A stretch of DNA of 64,000 bases from NCBI GenBank assembly GCA_964567685.1, contig CAZMNO010000001.1, positions 104,709-168,708 on the forward strand. The letters are read 5' to 3'. Position 1 is the first letter of the stretch; the number at the start of each line of letters is the position of its first letter. Source of the stretch: UBA5972 sp964567685 (GTDB lineage: Bacteria; Pseudomonadota; Alphaproteobacteria; Rhodobacterales; Rhodobacteraceae). The notes beneath the pieces are model-generated. The model ran no database searches. It was given only the letters and a program-made list of their open reading frames with translations, and was not told where the DNA came from. Made by a program: the position numbers and the translations under genes. Below are positions 43,352 through 51,856 of this stretch, piece after piece.

Positions 43352-44314
43352 ATGGCAAGAGCAAAGATCGCGTTGATCGGGGCCGGACAGATTGGGGGCA
43401 CATTGGCCCATCTGGCCGCAACCAAGGAACTGGGCGACGTCGTGGTATTTGATATCGCGGACGGGATTCCCCAGGGCAAGGCGCTTGATATCGCCGAAAG
43501 CGGATCGATCTCGCGCTTTGACGCTGCGATGAGCGGCACCACCGATTATGCCGATATTGCCGGCGCCGATGTCTGCATCGTGACAGCAGGCGTGCCGCGC
43601 AAACCGGGGATGAGCCGCGATGACCTTCTGGGCATCAACCTCAAAGTGATGAAATCAGTTGGCGAGGGCATCGGCAAACACGCGCCTGACGCCTTTGTCA
43701 TCTGCATCACCAACCCGCTTGATGCGATGGTCTGGGCGCTGCAACAATATTCCGGCCTGCCTGCAAACAAGGTTTGCGGTATGGCGGGTGTGCTTGACAG
43801 TGGCCGTTTCCGCCATTTCCTGAGCGAAGAATTCGGTGTTTCCATGCGCGATGTGTCGGCCTTCGTTCTGGGTGGGCATGGCGATACGATGGTGCCGCTG
43901 CCGCGTTACTCCACCGTTGGCGGCATCACCCTGCCGGATCTGGTGAAAATGGGCTGGACCAGCCAGGAAAAACTCGACGCAATCGTTCAGCGTACACGCG
44001 ACGGTGGCGCAGAAATCGTTGGCCTGTTGAAAACCGGATCGGCGTTTTATGCTCCGGCTGCCTCGGGGATTGAAATGGCCGAGGCTTACCTGAAGGACCA
44101 GAAGCGGGTTCTGCCCTGTGCTGCCAATGTTGACGGTGCTTACGGTCTTAGCAATCTCTATGTTGGCGTGCCGACAGTGATTGGGGCCGGTGGCATCGAA
44201 AAGGTCATCGAAATCCAACTCGACAAGGACGAAAAAGCGGCGTTTCAGAAATCTGTCGATGCGGTTCAGGGGCTTGTTGAGGCCTGTAAAGGCATCGACA
44301 GTTCGCTCGGCTAA
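43352..44314 (+). CDS. mdh: malate dehydrogenase
   Basis: A 320-residue LDH-like malate dehydrogenase that interconverts malate and oxaloacetate with NAD. It shows the nucleotide motif IALIGAGQIGGTLA, substrate arginines in VPRKPGMSRDDLL, ITNPLDAMVW and the catalytic histidine in VLGGHGDTMVPL. The ATG at 43352 gives the family N-terminus MARAKIALIG and lies 9 nt after AAGGAG; an ATG at 43346 is too close to it. It is first in a long rightward run of TCA-cycle genes. Confidence 0.97.
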   Translation: MARAKIALIGAGQIGGTLAHLAATKELGDVVVFDIADGIPQGKALDIAESGSISRFDAAMSGTTDYADIAGADVCIVTAGVPRKPGMSRDDLLGINLKVMKSVGEGIGKHAPDAFVICITNPLDAMVWALQQYSGLPANKVCGMAGVLDSGRFRHFLSEEFGVSMRDVSAFVLGGHGDTMVPLPRYSTVGGITLPDLVKMGWTSQEKLDAIVQRTRDGGAEIVGLLKTGSAFYAPAASGIEMAEAYLKDQKRVLPCAANVDGAYGLSNLYVGVPTVIGAGGIEKVIEIQLDKDEKAAFQKSVDAVQGLVEACKGIDSSLG

Positions 44315-44338
44315 CGCCCGGGCTGGCGGAGACACAGC

Positions 44339-44971
44339 TTGGTTCTGGTTCTCAAGCGGCAAAAGCTTGCCTATTTTCCAATTCGGAAGATAGCAACCAC
44401 AACCATTGTGGACGCTTTGAAGTCGACTTGCGATTCCGAGAAAGACTATACGGAAACCTTTTCCCTGCCGATGTCCGCACGTTCACGCAGGCTATCCCGG
44501 GGGTGCTTTCGTTTTGTCGTTATCCGCGATCCGGTTTCGCGCATCCTTTCGGGATACGGAAACCGGGTCGTTTATCACAACGACCTGACCGACAGCGCGC
44601 TGGATCGCGCTATTCTGGCGGCTTTCCGGCTCAACCCCAGGCCCGATATCAACGAGTTCTGCCTGAGGATACGGGCCTACAGGCTGGCCAATGACAAGAT
44701 CAGGCGGCACAGCCAGTTGCAGGTAAAATCCCTTGGTAGTGATCTTGGCTTTTTTGATGCGATCTATCCTTTCGAAGACTTCGCCGCGATTGAGAAAGAA
44801 CTGTCTCAGCGCATCGGAAAGCCGCTGACGTTCAAGCGCCTTCAGACCGGTGGACCCAAGATCAAGTTCGGTGACCTGACGCCCGAGGCTCAAAAGGCTC
44901 TGCTGGACTATACTGAGCCGGATTACCGCCTGTTATCGGATTATTACAAGGCACCGCGAATCTCGGCCTGA
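44339..44971 (+). CDS. sulfotransferase family protein 1 (210 aa)
   Basis: A sulfotransferase of the Sulfotransfer_2 type. The PAPS 5'-phosphosulfate loop is PIRKIATTTIVDAL and the 3'-phosphate site is FVVIRDPVSRILSGY; the downstream IYPFEDFAAIEKEL is also typical. The TTG start has GGAG 7 nt upstream and lies only 24 nt after mdh. It would transfer sulfate from PAPS to a sugar, lipid or polysaccharide. The acceptor is unknown. Confidence 0.8.
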   Translation: MVLVLKRQKLAYFPIRKIATTTIVDALKSTCDSEKDYTETFSLPMSARSRRLSRGCFRFVVIRDPVSRILSGYGNRVVYHNDLTDSALDRAILAAFRLNPRPDINEFCLRIRAYRLANDKIRRHSQLQVKSLGSDLGFFDAIYPFEDFAAIEKELSQRIGKPLTFKRLQTGGPKIKFGDLTPEAQKALLDYTEPDYRLLSDYYKAPRISA

Positions 44972-45045
44972 CGAGAGGCTTATTGCCGGAATTTCTGGTG
45001 TTTCGCAGCCCGCTTTGCTGAGGGTGCCGCTATTGCTGCGACAGG

Positions 45046-45078
45046 TTGTGATCACAAAAATTTGTGCCGTGATCACAA
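45046..45078. promoter_or_regulatory. paired GntR-type operators upstream of sucC
   Basis: TTGTGATCACAA (45046-45057) and CGTGATCACAAA (core GTGATCAC at 45069-45076) have centres 21 bp apart, two helical turns. A half-site TGTGATC lies at 45111-45117. The same palindrome stands at the start of the GntR-family gene at 60855-61502, which is therefore the likely binding protein. Confidence 0.7.
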
Positions 45079-45181
45079 ACACGATTAATATCTGCAAATC
45101 GTCCCTCTAATGTGATCTTCTGCTTCTAAGTCGTCTCCGGTTGTGCAAGCCTGCGCGAAACCAAAAAACTGAAAGAAGCTC

Positions 45182-46375
45182 ATGAACATTCACGAATACC
45201 AGGCCAAACGCCTGCTGCGCGACTATGGTGCCCCGGTTTCTGACGGACGGATCGTGCTCCGTTCCGAAGAGGCCAAAACAATTGCCGGCGAGCTTGACGG
45301 CCCGCTCTGGGTGGTCAAGGCACAGATCCATGCGGGTGGCCGCGGTAAGGGCAAATTCAAAGAGGCCGAGGCAGGTGAGGCAGGCGGTGTTCGGTTGGCA
45401 AAGTCAATTGGCCAAGCGGCGGTTGAAGCGGAAAAAATGCTGGGCCGCACACTGGTCACGCATCAGACCGGACCTTCCGGCAAACAGGTTAACCGGGTCT
45501 ACATCGAAGATGGCTCCGGTATCGAAACCGAGCTTTACCTTGCGCTGCTGGTTGACCGGCAAACCTCGCGCATCGCTTTCGTCTGTTCGACCGAAGGCGG
45601 CATGGATATTGAGGAAGTGGCGGCCAGTACGCCGGAAAAAATCCTCAGCTTCTCGATCGATCCGGCAACCGGGTTTTCGGGTTTCCACGGACGGCGCATC
45701 GCCTTTGCGCTGGGGCTTGAAGGCAAGCAGATCAAGCAGTGCGCCAAGCTGGTCGGCACGCTTTACAAGATGTTCCTTGAGCGTGACATGGAAATGCTGG
45801 AGATCAACCCGCTGATCGTCACCGACAAGGGCGATCTGAAATGCCTTGACGCCAAGATGGGCTTTGACGGCAACGCGCTTTACCGCCAGCCCGACATCCT
45901 GGCGCTGCGGGATGAAACCGAGGAAGATGCGAAAGAGCTCGCGGCCTCCAAACACGACCTCAACTATATCGCGCTGGATGGCGAGATCGGCTGCATGGTC
46001 AATGGTGCCGGTCTGGCGATGGCGACAATGGATATCATCAAGCTTTATGGCTCCGAACCCGCGAACTTCCTTGATGTCGGCGGTGGGGCGACCAAAGAGA
46101 AAGTGACCGAGGCGTTCAAGATCATCACGTCTGATCCGCAGGTCAAAGGCATTCTGGTCAACATTTTCGGCGGCATCATGCGTTGTGACGTTATCGCTGA
46201 AGGTGTGGTTGCCGCGGTGAAAGAGGTTGGCCTGAAAGTGCCGCTGGTGGTGCGGCTTGAAGGTACGAATGTGGAGAAGGGCAAAGAGATCATCAATTCA
46301 TCCGGGCTGGACGTGATTGCAGCGGATGATCTGGGTGATGCTGCCGAGAAGATTGTGAAGGCGGTGCGGGGGTAA
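45182..46375 (+). CDS. sucC: succinyl-CoA synthetase beta subunit
   Basis: The ADP-forming beta subunit, 397 residues, with an ATP-grasp N-terminal part (MNIHEYQAKRLLRDYGAPV, VVKAQIHAGGRGKGKF) and the C-terminal CoA-ligase part (FLDVGGGATKEKV, NIFGGIMRCDVIAEGV). With SucD it makes succinate and ATP from succinyl-CoA. The alpha subunit gene sucD is unusually far away (3.7 kb), separated by a higBA module, two sulfotransferase genes and two exported proteins. Two TGTGATCACA-type sites precede it. Confidence 0.97.
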   Translation: MNIHEYQAKRLLRDYGAPVSDGRIVLRSEEAKTIAGELDGPLWVVKAQIHAGGRGKGKFKEAEAGEAGGVRLAKSIGQAAVEAEKMLGRTLVTHQTGPSGKQVNRVYIEDGSGIETELYLALLVDRQTSRIAFVCSTEGGMDIEEVAASTPEKILSFSIDPATGFSGFHGRRIAFALGLEGKQIKQCAKLVGTLYKMFLERDMEMLEINPLIVTDKGDLKCLDAKMGFDGNALYRQPDILALRDETEEDAKELAASKHDLNYIALDGEIGCMVNGAGLAMATMDIIKLYGSEPANFLDVGGGATKEKVTEAFKIITSDPQVKGILVNIFGGIMRCDVIAEGVVAAVKEVGLKVPLVVRLEGTNVEKGKEIINSSGLDVIAADDLGDAAEKIVKAVRG

Positions 46376-46422
46376 ACCACAAACCCTGAAACCCAAACAC
46401 CATTGCGAGCGGAGGCACCAAA

Positions 46423-46971
46423 ATGAAGTTTTGCGCTGACAAATTAGCAAGAGCCCGCGCACTATTTTGTTCTGTTCGGTCGAACGCAATCGGTTTGGTA
46501 CTAGCGACGGTCGTTTATGTCGCTTGCGCAGTCGCCGCGTCGGCCGAAGTTGGGCCCGGCAAAGGCAAGGTTGACGCGATTTTCGGCTCGCTGATGTTTT
46601 CCGACATCTGTGCAAAAACTCTGCCGAGATTTCGGTCCGCGCCGTCAGTGCTCGCAAAGATGAGATTTAAGCAAAGCCCGGAAACTGGAACATATTTCCA
46701 TCAAAGTCTGGACATGTCGGTAAAGCTTTTTGAACAAAATGGGCGGCAGGTCTGTTCGATGGTTTTTTCAAGCCGCGAGGAGCCAATGTTGCTCGCCATG
46801 ATGTTCGGGACTTCTGTCATTTCCGCCACGAATTCGGACAATGCGTTGACGCTAGGCGATGGAGACGACATCGTATCTGTGGCTTTGCCTCGCGGAGCAA
46901 AATTTCGCCTCCTGAGACAGGTGATCAAAGGGCGCAAATTGTTTCACGCCTATATTATTCTGCGGAACTGA
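46423..46971 (+). CDS. exported protein of unknown function (182 aa)
   Basis: An N-terminal charged stretch and hydrophobic helix (AIGLVLATVVYVACAVAASA) form a signal peptide with likely cleavage at ASA-E. The mature part has no family I recognise; FGSLMFSDICAKTLPRF and QNGRQVCSMVFSSREEP give two cysteines. GGAGG lies 7 nt before the ATG. It sits 47 nt downstream of sucC. Confidence 0.65.
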   Translation: MKFCADKLARARALFCSVRSNAIGLVLATVVYVACAVAASAEVGPGKGKVDAIFGSLMFSDICAKTLPRFRSAPSVLAKMRFKQSPETGTYFHQSLDMSVKLFEQNGRQVCSMVFSSREEPMLLAMMFGTSVISATNSDNALTLGDGDDIVSVALPRGAKFRLLRQVIKGRKLFHAYIILRN

Positions 46972-47013
46972 ACGATGGATTTGTCTACAAATCCTCAGTC
47001 TTTCAAGAAAACC

Positions 47014-47077
47014 CGTAGGGTGCGTGTTTTGCATGCACCAACACCCTATGCGGTGCGCTCAAAGCACGCACCCTACG
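47014..47077. repeat. inverted repeat of the GTAGGGTGCGTG type
   Basis: CGTAGGGTGCGTG (47014-47026) and CACGCACCCTACG (47065-47077), a perfect 13-bp inverted repeat around a 38-nt core that itself contains an imperfect ACACCCTATGCGGTGCG arm. It looks like a short palindromic or MITE-type element and may serve as a bidirectional terminator. Confidence 0.65.
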
Positions 47078-47085
47078 GCACCACA

Positions 47086-47415
47086 TCAAGCCGCTTCCCC
47101 ATCCAGATCCGGCCTCTCCAGCGGCTCAATCGCCTCAAGTGCTGCCATCCGATTTTTGTCGTTGTAAAGGCAGTTCAACTCATATGCCGATTGCATTCCC
47201 ACCCAGAAACCTTCGCTCATCTTGAAATACCGGGCGAGGCGCACGGCGGTATCCAGACTAAGTGGCGTTTCTTCCCGCACCAGCCGCTCAATTCGGGTGC
47301 GCGGCACGCCAAGCGCCTTGGCCAGCTTGCCGCTGGTCAGGCCCAGCGGCTCCATAAACTCTTCGCGCAGCATTTCGCCGGGATGGATCGGGTTGGCAAA
47401 TTTGATCTTCATCAT
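47086..47415 (-). CDS. higA: HigA family antitoxin
   Basis: A 109-residue HTH antitoxin with the family opening IHPGEMLREEFMEPLGLTSG and the helix-turn-helix AKALGVPRTRIERLVREE, LSLDTAVRLARYF. It lies 6 nt downstream of higB, the reversed toxin-first order usual for this family. HigA represses its own promoter and neutralises HigB. Confidence 0.9.
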   Translation of the reverse strand: MMKIKFANPIHPGEMLREEFMEPLGLTSGKLAKALGVPRTRIERLVREETPLSLDTAVRLARYFKMSEGFWVGMQSAYELNCLYNDKNRMAALEAIEPLERPDLDGEAA

Positions 47416-47421
47416 AGCACC

Positions 47422-47703
47422 TCAGTGGTAGTCCACGAATTCAACGTCATAGGCTCCGCCGGTCTCCCAGCGAAAGCAAATCCGCCATTGGCGGTTAACT
47501 CGGATCGACCAGGTTCCTTCGCGGTCGCCGCCCAGCTTTTCCAGCCGCATCGACGGCGGCACAGTGAGGTCGGAAATATCCTCCGCCACTTCAAGCGCCG
47601 TTATCCGCTTTTCCGCCGCTCGCAACAATCCCGGCAGAAACCGCTTTGGGCGCCTGCCATCCAGAATTTGCTGCACGCGCTTGTCACGAACGGAGCGGAT
47701 CAT
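47422..47703 (-). CDS. higB: HigB family toxin
   Basis: A RelE-fold, ribosome-dependent mRNase of 93 residues: IRSVRDKRVQQILDG, LPGLLRAAEKRITALEVAED (in part), LEKLGGDREGTWSIRVN and QWRICFRWETGGAYDVEFVD (in part) are the family pattern. The ATG at 47703 gives the usual MIRS start; a second ATG at 47712 lies inside the first operator. It is transcribed leftward, divergent from a sulfotransferase gene. Confidence 0.88.
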   Translation of the reverse strand: MIRSVRDKRVQQILDGRRPKRFLPGLLRAAEKRITALEVAEDISDLTVPPSMRLEKLGGDREGTWSIRVNRQWRICFRWETGGAYDVEFVDYH

Positions 47704-47711
47704 CGCCGTCA

Positions 47712-47764
47712 TGTATCACGCCATGATACATCGGTCAACAATATTTGTATCATGCCACGATACA
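47712..47764. promoter_or_regulatory. two HigA operators
   Basis: TGTATCACGCCATGATACA (47712-47730) and TGTATCATGCCACGATACA (47746-47764) are two 19-bp palindromes differing at two positions and 34 bp apart, immediately upstream of higB. They end 22 nt before the divergent sulfotransferase start, so HigA could affect that gene too. Confidence 0.75.
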
Positions 47765-47786
47765 AAACTCCGGAGCGGCAGGCTGC

Positions 47787-48476
47787 ATGATCATCTCCCA
47801 CCGCCATAAATTCATCTACTTGCGAACCGAGAAAACGGCCAGCACGTCACTGACCGATGCGCTTTCCAAGGTCGTGGCGGAAGAGGATGAGGTGGTGAAA
47901 TCCTTTCAGGGGGCATTTGTCGATGCGCTGCCGTTTCATCCCGGCAAGCTCAAGCGGGTGTTTCCGAAAGTTTTTGGCTTGCACCCACACGCACACGCGC
48001 GTGATGTGCGGGCGATTGTCGGGCCTGATGTGTTTGACAGTTATTTCAAATTCGCGGTCGAGCGGAACCCGTGGGAACGGAAGGTCTCGCTTTACCATCA
48101 CCGGGAATTCAAGCGTAAGAACAAGAACCCGGATTTTGACCGCGACATGCGCTCGCCCTTCTACCGGCTGGCGCATCACACACGGCTGCGCAACTGGGAT
48201 ATCTACGCGATTGGCAACAACGTCGTGGCCGATCAGGTGTTGAGGTATGAAAACCTCGGCGATGAATTATCGCCATTGCTGGAAAAACTCGGGCTCAGCT
48301 CTGAAATCAGTTTGCCACGCAGAAACACCAGTTATGAGGGCAAACGCGCGCATTATTCCACCTACTACAGCGATCAGACCCGCGATCTGATTGCCCGCTG
48401 GTATCGTCGTGAAATTGATGCTTTCGGCTACAGATTTGAAGACCACGCGGGTGGTGGCAATGGAAACAGCGAGTAA
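47787..48476 (+). CDS. sulfotransferase family protein 2 (229 aa)
   Basis: Opens MIISHRHKFIYLRTEKTAST, where FIYLRTEKTASTSL is the PAPS 5'-phosphosulfate loop; the 3'-phosphate segment is FKFAVERNPWERKVSLYHH. Acceptor unknown. The start at 47787 has an AGG nearby and suits the family. The upstream region is shared with higBA, including a HigA operator. It probably belongs to the mdh-suc operon or starts a subtranscript. Confidence 0.85.
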   Translation: MIISHRHKFIYLRTEKTASTSLTDALSKVVAEEDEVVKSFQGAFVDALPFHPGKLKRVFPKVFGLHPHAHARDVRAIVGPDVFDSYFKFAVERNPWERKVSLYHHREFKRKNKNPDFDRDMRSPFYRLAHHTRLRNWDIYAIGNNVVADQVLRYENLGDELSPLLEKLGLSSEISLPRRNTSYEGKRAHYSTYYSDQTRDLIARWYRREIDAFGYRFEDHAGGGNGNSE

Positions 48477-48489
48477 TCGGAGTTTAGTG

Positions 48490-48984
48490 ATGACACAGAT
48501 TACTGCCATGATGAAAAGAACGCTCGGTCTTCTTGCACCGTTGTTTATCTTTACCCTGCCAGCGCAGCAGGCGCGCGCCGATCTTGAACATTTCGAATAC
48601 GCCTTTACATCGGTTTGTTTTCAGGCCGTTCCTGATCTTAGAAAGGTTCCTGAGGCATTCAAAGGGAGTGACTGGCAGGGCTATAAGGGGGCCGATGAGC
48701 ATGAGTATGAGTATTATTCCGGGACGACGGCGGTTTTTCTGAATGCGGTCGGCCCGGCGCAGGGGGCGAGTTGCACGGTGATGGATGCCGAGGTTGCCAA
48801 ACTCGCCGCCGAATGGATTTTGGAACTGGCGCTGGACAAGTACTATCCCAACCTCTGGGAAAAGGGTGTTGGGTATAACGACCAGCCGGTCTGGAGGCTT
48901 TATAAAGACAATACAAAGACGGAGTTTTATATCAACGACGGGATGGACGGGGGCGCAGGTTTGTCGCTTCAGGTCGTGCAGTAG
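48490..48984 (+). CDS. exported protein of unknown function (164 aa)
   Basis: Signal peptide MMKRTLGLLAPLFIFTLPAQ with cleavage near ARA-D, then a mature domain containing FTSVCFQAVPDLRKVPEAF and GASCTVMDAEVAKLA (two cysteines) and a Trp/Tyr-rich centre. No named family recognised. GGAG lies 7-8 nt before the ATG. It follows the sulfotransferase gene by 13 nt. Confidence 0.68.
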   Translation: MTQITAMMKRTLGLLAPLFIFTLPAQQARADLEHFEYAFTSVCFQAVPDLRKVPEAFKGSDWQGYKGADEHEYEYYSGTTAVFLNAVGPAQGASCTVMDAEVAKLAAEWILELALDKYYPNLWEKGVGYNDQPVWRLYKDNTKTEFYINDGMDGGAGLSLQVVQ

Positions 48985-49081
48985 GGATGTTCTAACGTGA
49001 CTTCTTATGCAATCCCCAGTCAAAGAGTATCCGTTGCCGGTTTGGCGAATACATCCTCGATCAGGTCGTGGGTGGATTGAA

Positions 49082-50053
49082 ATGGAAGCCGTTGTTCACA
49101 TCGGATTGCCAAAGACCGGAACCACCGGCATTCAAAGGGCATTGATGTTAAATCGTGCCATGCTGAAGCGCGAGGGATTCTTGTTTCTTCCCTACCACGG
49201 GTGGCTGAAATCACAGCCTGAATATACGGTTCTGGGCTTTGAGCGCGCCAACCGGCAATTGCCCAGAGGTCTGGTACGTGACCTGACTGGCACCGTCTCG
49301 CCCAAGCGGCAGACCAGGTATTGCGAGCGCTTTGAGCGCTGGCTGGATGGACAGCTCGCCGGCAGCAATGCGCATACATTTATCATCTCGTCTGAGTTTA
49401 TTTCGATCTATTCGCGCCCCGACGCATTGCGCGCATTGGTAGCGTGGCTTCAGGCGCGGTTCACGCGGGTGCGTTTCGTTCTGTTTTTGCGCGAGCAGGT
49501 AGACCTGATCATAGGCGGCTACTCTGAGGAGTTGCGCTATGCCGGTTGTACAAAGGATCTGGCAGCATATAGCAGGGATCGCAAACCCCTGGACCTGCTC
49601 AAGTGGGTGAATGTGCTGGAAAACACTGTCGGAAGGGAAAATCTGGCGGTTGAAATCATGGACCCGGCCAATCCCACACCTTTGCTGACTCGTTTTTGCC
49701 TTGTGGCGGGCCTCCCTGAGCTGGCGGTCCCGACTAAGCGTCTTGTGAATAAATCGCTGACGGACCGCGGCGCAAAATGCATGGTCGCGATCAACAGGTA
49801 CCTTAATCGGTTGCCACTGCCGCGCACGCTCCTGATCCCGGTCCGCGCCGGATTGGGTGTTTTGTGTGAGCGGGCCACCTCAGGTGGTCCCCGGCTTGCC
49901 TTGAACGAAGTGGACCGGGCGCGCATCCGCGATCAGGTCGCCGCAACCAATGAAAAACTGCGCCGTTGCCGCTTCCCGGACCGCCCCTCATTGTTCTCTG
50001 CGCCACCAGGCGATGCCACTGCACAGAAACCGCCCTCCGAAGCGTCAAACTGA
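49082..50053 (+). CDS. sulfotransferase-like protein 3 (323 aa)
   Basis: The P-loop-like PAPS site is VVHIGLPKTGTTGIQRAL at the very N-terminus, and the second site is RVRFVLFLREQVDLIIGGY. It resembles the larger, more divergent Sulfotransfer-type proteins of marine alphaproteobacteria. The start MEAVVHIG at 49082 is chosen by fold, as the ribosome binding site is weak. It ends 28 nt before sucD. Confidence 0.75.
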   Translation: MEAVVHIGLPKTGTTGIQRALMLNRAMLKREGFLFLPYHGWLKSQPEYTVLGFERANRQLPRGLVRDLTGTVSPKRQTRYCERFERWLDGQLAGSNAHTFIISSEFISIYSRPDALRALVAWLQARFTRVRFVLFLREQVDLIIGGYSEELRYAGCTKDLAAYSRDRKPLDLLKWVNVLENTVGRENLAVEIMDPANPTPLLTRFCLVAGLPELAVPTKRLVNKSLTDRGAKCMVAINRYLNRLPLPRTLLIPVRAGLGVLCERATSGGPRLALNEVDRARIRDQVAATNEKLRRCRFPDRPSLFSAPPGDATAQKPPSEASN

Positions 50054-50081
50054 CCCTCGATATTCTATAAAAGGAAAGAAA

Positions 50082-50963
50082 ATGGCTGTACTCGTAGACA
50101 AAAACACAAAGGTGATCTGCCAGGGTTTCACCGGCTCGCAAGGGACGTTCCACTCGGAACAGGCCATCGGATATGGTACGCAAATGGTCGGTGGCGTAAC
50201 CCCAGGCAAAGGCGGGCAAACACATCTGGACTTGCCGATCTTTGATACTGTTGCGGAGGCACGCCATGTCACCGGGGCCAATGCCAGCGCCATTTACGTT
50301 CCCCCTCCCTTTGCAGCGGATGCAATCCTTGAGGCGATCGATGCTGAAATGGAGCTGATTGTCTGCATCACCGAAGGCATTCCGGTGCTTGACATGATGA
50401 AGGTCAAACGTGCGTTGGATGGGTCCAAATCTCGGCTGATCGGCCCGAACTGCCCGGGCGTGATCACACCCGGCGAATGCAAGATCGGTATCATGCCCGG
50501 CCATATCCATAAACGCGGCTCCGTCGGTGTCGTCTCGCGTTCCGGCACGCTGACCTATGAGGCTGTCGGCCAGACCACCGCCATCGGCCTTGGCCAGTCG
50601 ACCTGTATCGGTATCGGTGGTGACCCGATCAAGGGGACCGAGCATATTGACGCGCTCGACCTTTTGCTGGGCGATGATGAAACGCAGTCGATCATCATGA
50701 TCGGCGAGATCGGTGGTAACGCCGAAGAGGACGCTGCGCAGTTTCTGATCGATGAGGCAAAGAAAGGCCGCAAAAAGCCGACTGCCGGGTTCATCGCTGG
50801 TCGCACCGCCCCTCCGGGCCGCCGCATGGGCCATGCCGGTGCAATTGTGGCCGGTGGCAAAGGCGGCGCTGACGACAAGATAGAAGCAATGCGTTCTGCC
50901 GGGATCGTTGTGGCTGAAAGCCCCGCTGGATTGGGTCAGGCGGTATTGGAGGCGATAGGGTAG
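50082..50963 (+). CDS. sucD: succinyl-CoA synthetase alpha subunit
   Basis: 293 residues: CoA-binding Rossmann part (VICQGFTGSQGTFHSEQAI, in part) and ligase part with the phosphohistidine loop GFIAGRTAPPGRRMGHAGAI (His near residue 247). RIGPNCPG-type LIGPNCPGVITPGECKIG is present. It completes the SucCD enzyme. AAAGGAAAG precedes the ATG. The next gene starts 3 nt after its stop. Confidence 0.97.
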   Translation: MAVLVDKNTKVICQGFTGSQGTFHSEQAIGYGTQMVGGVTPGKGGQTHLDLPIFDTVAEARHVTGANASAIYVPPPFAADAILEAIDAEMELIVCITEGIPVLDMMKVKRALDGSKSRLIGPNCPGVITPGECKIGIMPGHIHKRGSVGVVSRSGTLTYEAVGQTTAIGLGQSTCIGIGGDPIKGTEHIDALDLLLGDDETQSIIMIGEIGGNAEEDAAQFLIDEAKKGRKKPTAGFIAGRTAPPGRRMGHAGAIVAGGKGGADDKIEAMRSAGIVVAESPAGLGQAVLEAIG

Positions 50964-50966
50964 GAA

Positions 50967-51668
50967 ATGGTCTGCCACTCAGGAAGAAAACGGGTTATTC
51001 GGGTGGGCGTTGCAATTCGCAATGCCGTGCTTGCCTTGATTTTTTTCCAGAGCGCCGCACCATTAGCTGCCGGACCGGTGGATGTTGCACTGGAACTGCA
51101 ACCGGTATGCAGCGACCTTCATCTGTCGATGGATGATCGTCTGGCCAAACTGACGGCATCTGGCTGGGCGCAGTTGGAAACAGGCGACACTGCGCAGCTG
51201 GTGAACCAGATTTCCTGGGCTCGTGTCGTTGAAATGCGGGCGGGCCAGACAATTGCTGAAGGGACTGAGGATGAAACCTATTCGCTCGTGCAAACCCTTA
51301 CCCGCCGCGCGCTGGTCAGCGATCCCAAGGGTCGGCGCGAGTTCGGTGTTTTTCTCAGGCATGAGTCCGAGACCGGCCTGTCGCTTTATCTTGCCAAGAT
51401 CGAGGCTCAGCCGTTTTTCCAGCATTATTGTTCGTTGATCATTGATCCTTCGGATGCAGCGCGCAACGAGATCGTCAACCTGTTTGTATTGACGCCTGCC
51501 ATTAGTGTCGCCAGCGGACAGGTCTGGCGGATAATGTCATCCATTCCGAACCCGGATGCGCGGGTGGTTTATTCCCGCCTGCTGACGATCCCCAATGCAG
51601 AGGGTGCGGCCACCAATCCGACGGCTGCAATCCTGCGCTACCAACTCGAACTACAAGTATCCCGTTAA
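50967..51668 (+). CDS. exported protein of unknown function (233 aa)
   Basis: A signal-type N-terminus (VAIRNAVLALIFFQSAAPLA, cleavage near LAAG) precedes a helical mature domain (LQPVCSDLHLSMDDRLAKL; QTLTRRALVSDPKGRREFG). Two cysteines. No family recognised. The ATG follows the sucD stop by 3 nt, so it is cotranscribed. Confidence 0.65.
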   Translation: MVCHSGRKRVIRVGVAIRNAVLALIFFQSAAPLAAGPVDVALELQPVCSDLHLSMDDRLAKLTASGWAQLETGDTAQLVNQISWARVVEMRAGQTIAEGTEDETYSLVQTLTRRALVSDPKGRREFGVFLRHESETGLSLYLAKIEAQPFFQHYCSLIIDPSDAARNEIVNLFVLTPAISVASGQVWRIMSSIPNPDARVVYSRLLTIPNAEGAATNPTAAILRYQLELQVSR

Positions 51669-51696
51669 GTTCCATGCCCATCCGAACGAGAGCCCA

Positions 51697-51852
51697 ATGA
51701 CCGAACAGGTAACCACAAACCCGAATGCAGCCGGTGAATTCTGGCGCACCACTGGACGGCACCGGGTGGCACTGAACCCGAACTCAGAGACCGAGCAGAA
51801 AGACTGGTTGGTTTCGCCTAGTCTGTCATCAACAAAAGATAACAGGTTCTAG
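51697..51852 (+). CDS. small ORF beginning like sucA (51 aa)
   Basis: The 15-nt string CCCAATGACCGAACA at its start is identical to that at the true sucA start (52590-52604), giving MTEQ in both; after that the sequences differ. The 51 codons show no known domain. It could be a relic of an earlier sucA start left when the sulfotransferase gene between them arrived, or a minor ORF. Confidence 0.3.
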   Translation: MTEQVTTNPNAAGEFWRTTGRHRVALNPNSETEQKDWLVSPSLSSTKDNRF

Positions 51853-51856
51853 CCTA

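Noticed and set aside
49803..50978. 391-codon frame on the minus strand
   Set aside because: Antisense to sucD and the end of a sulfotransferase gene; no recognisable protein.
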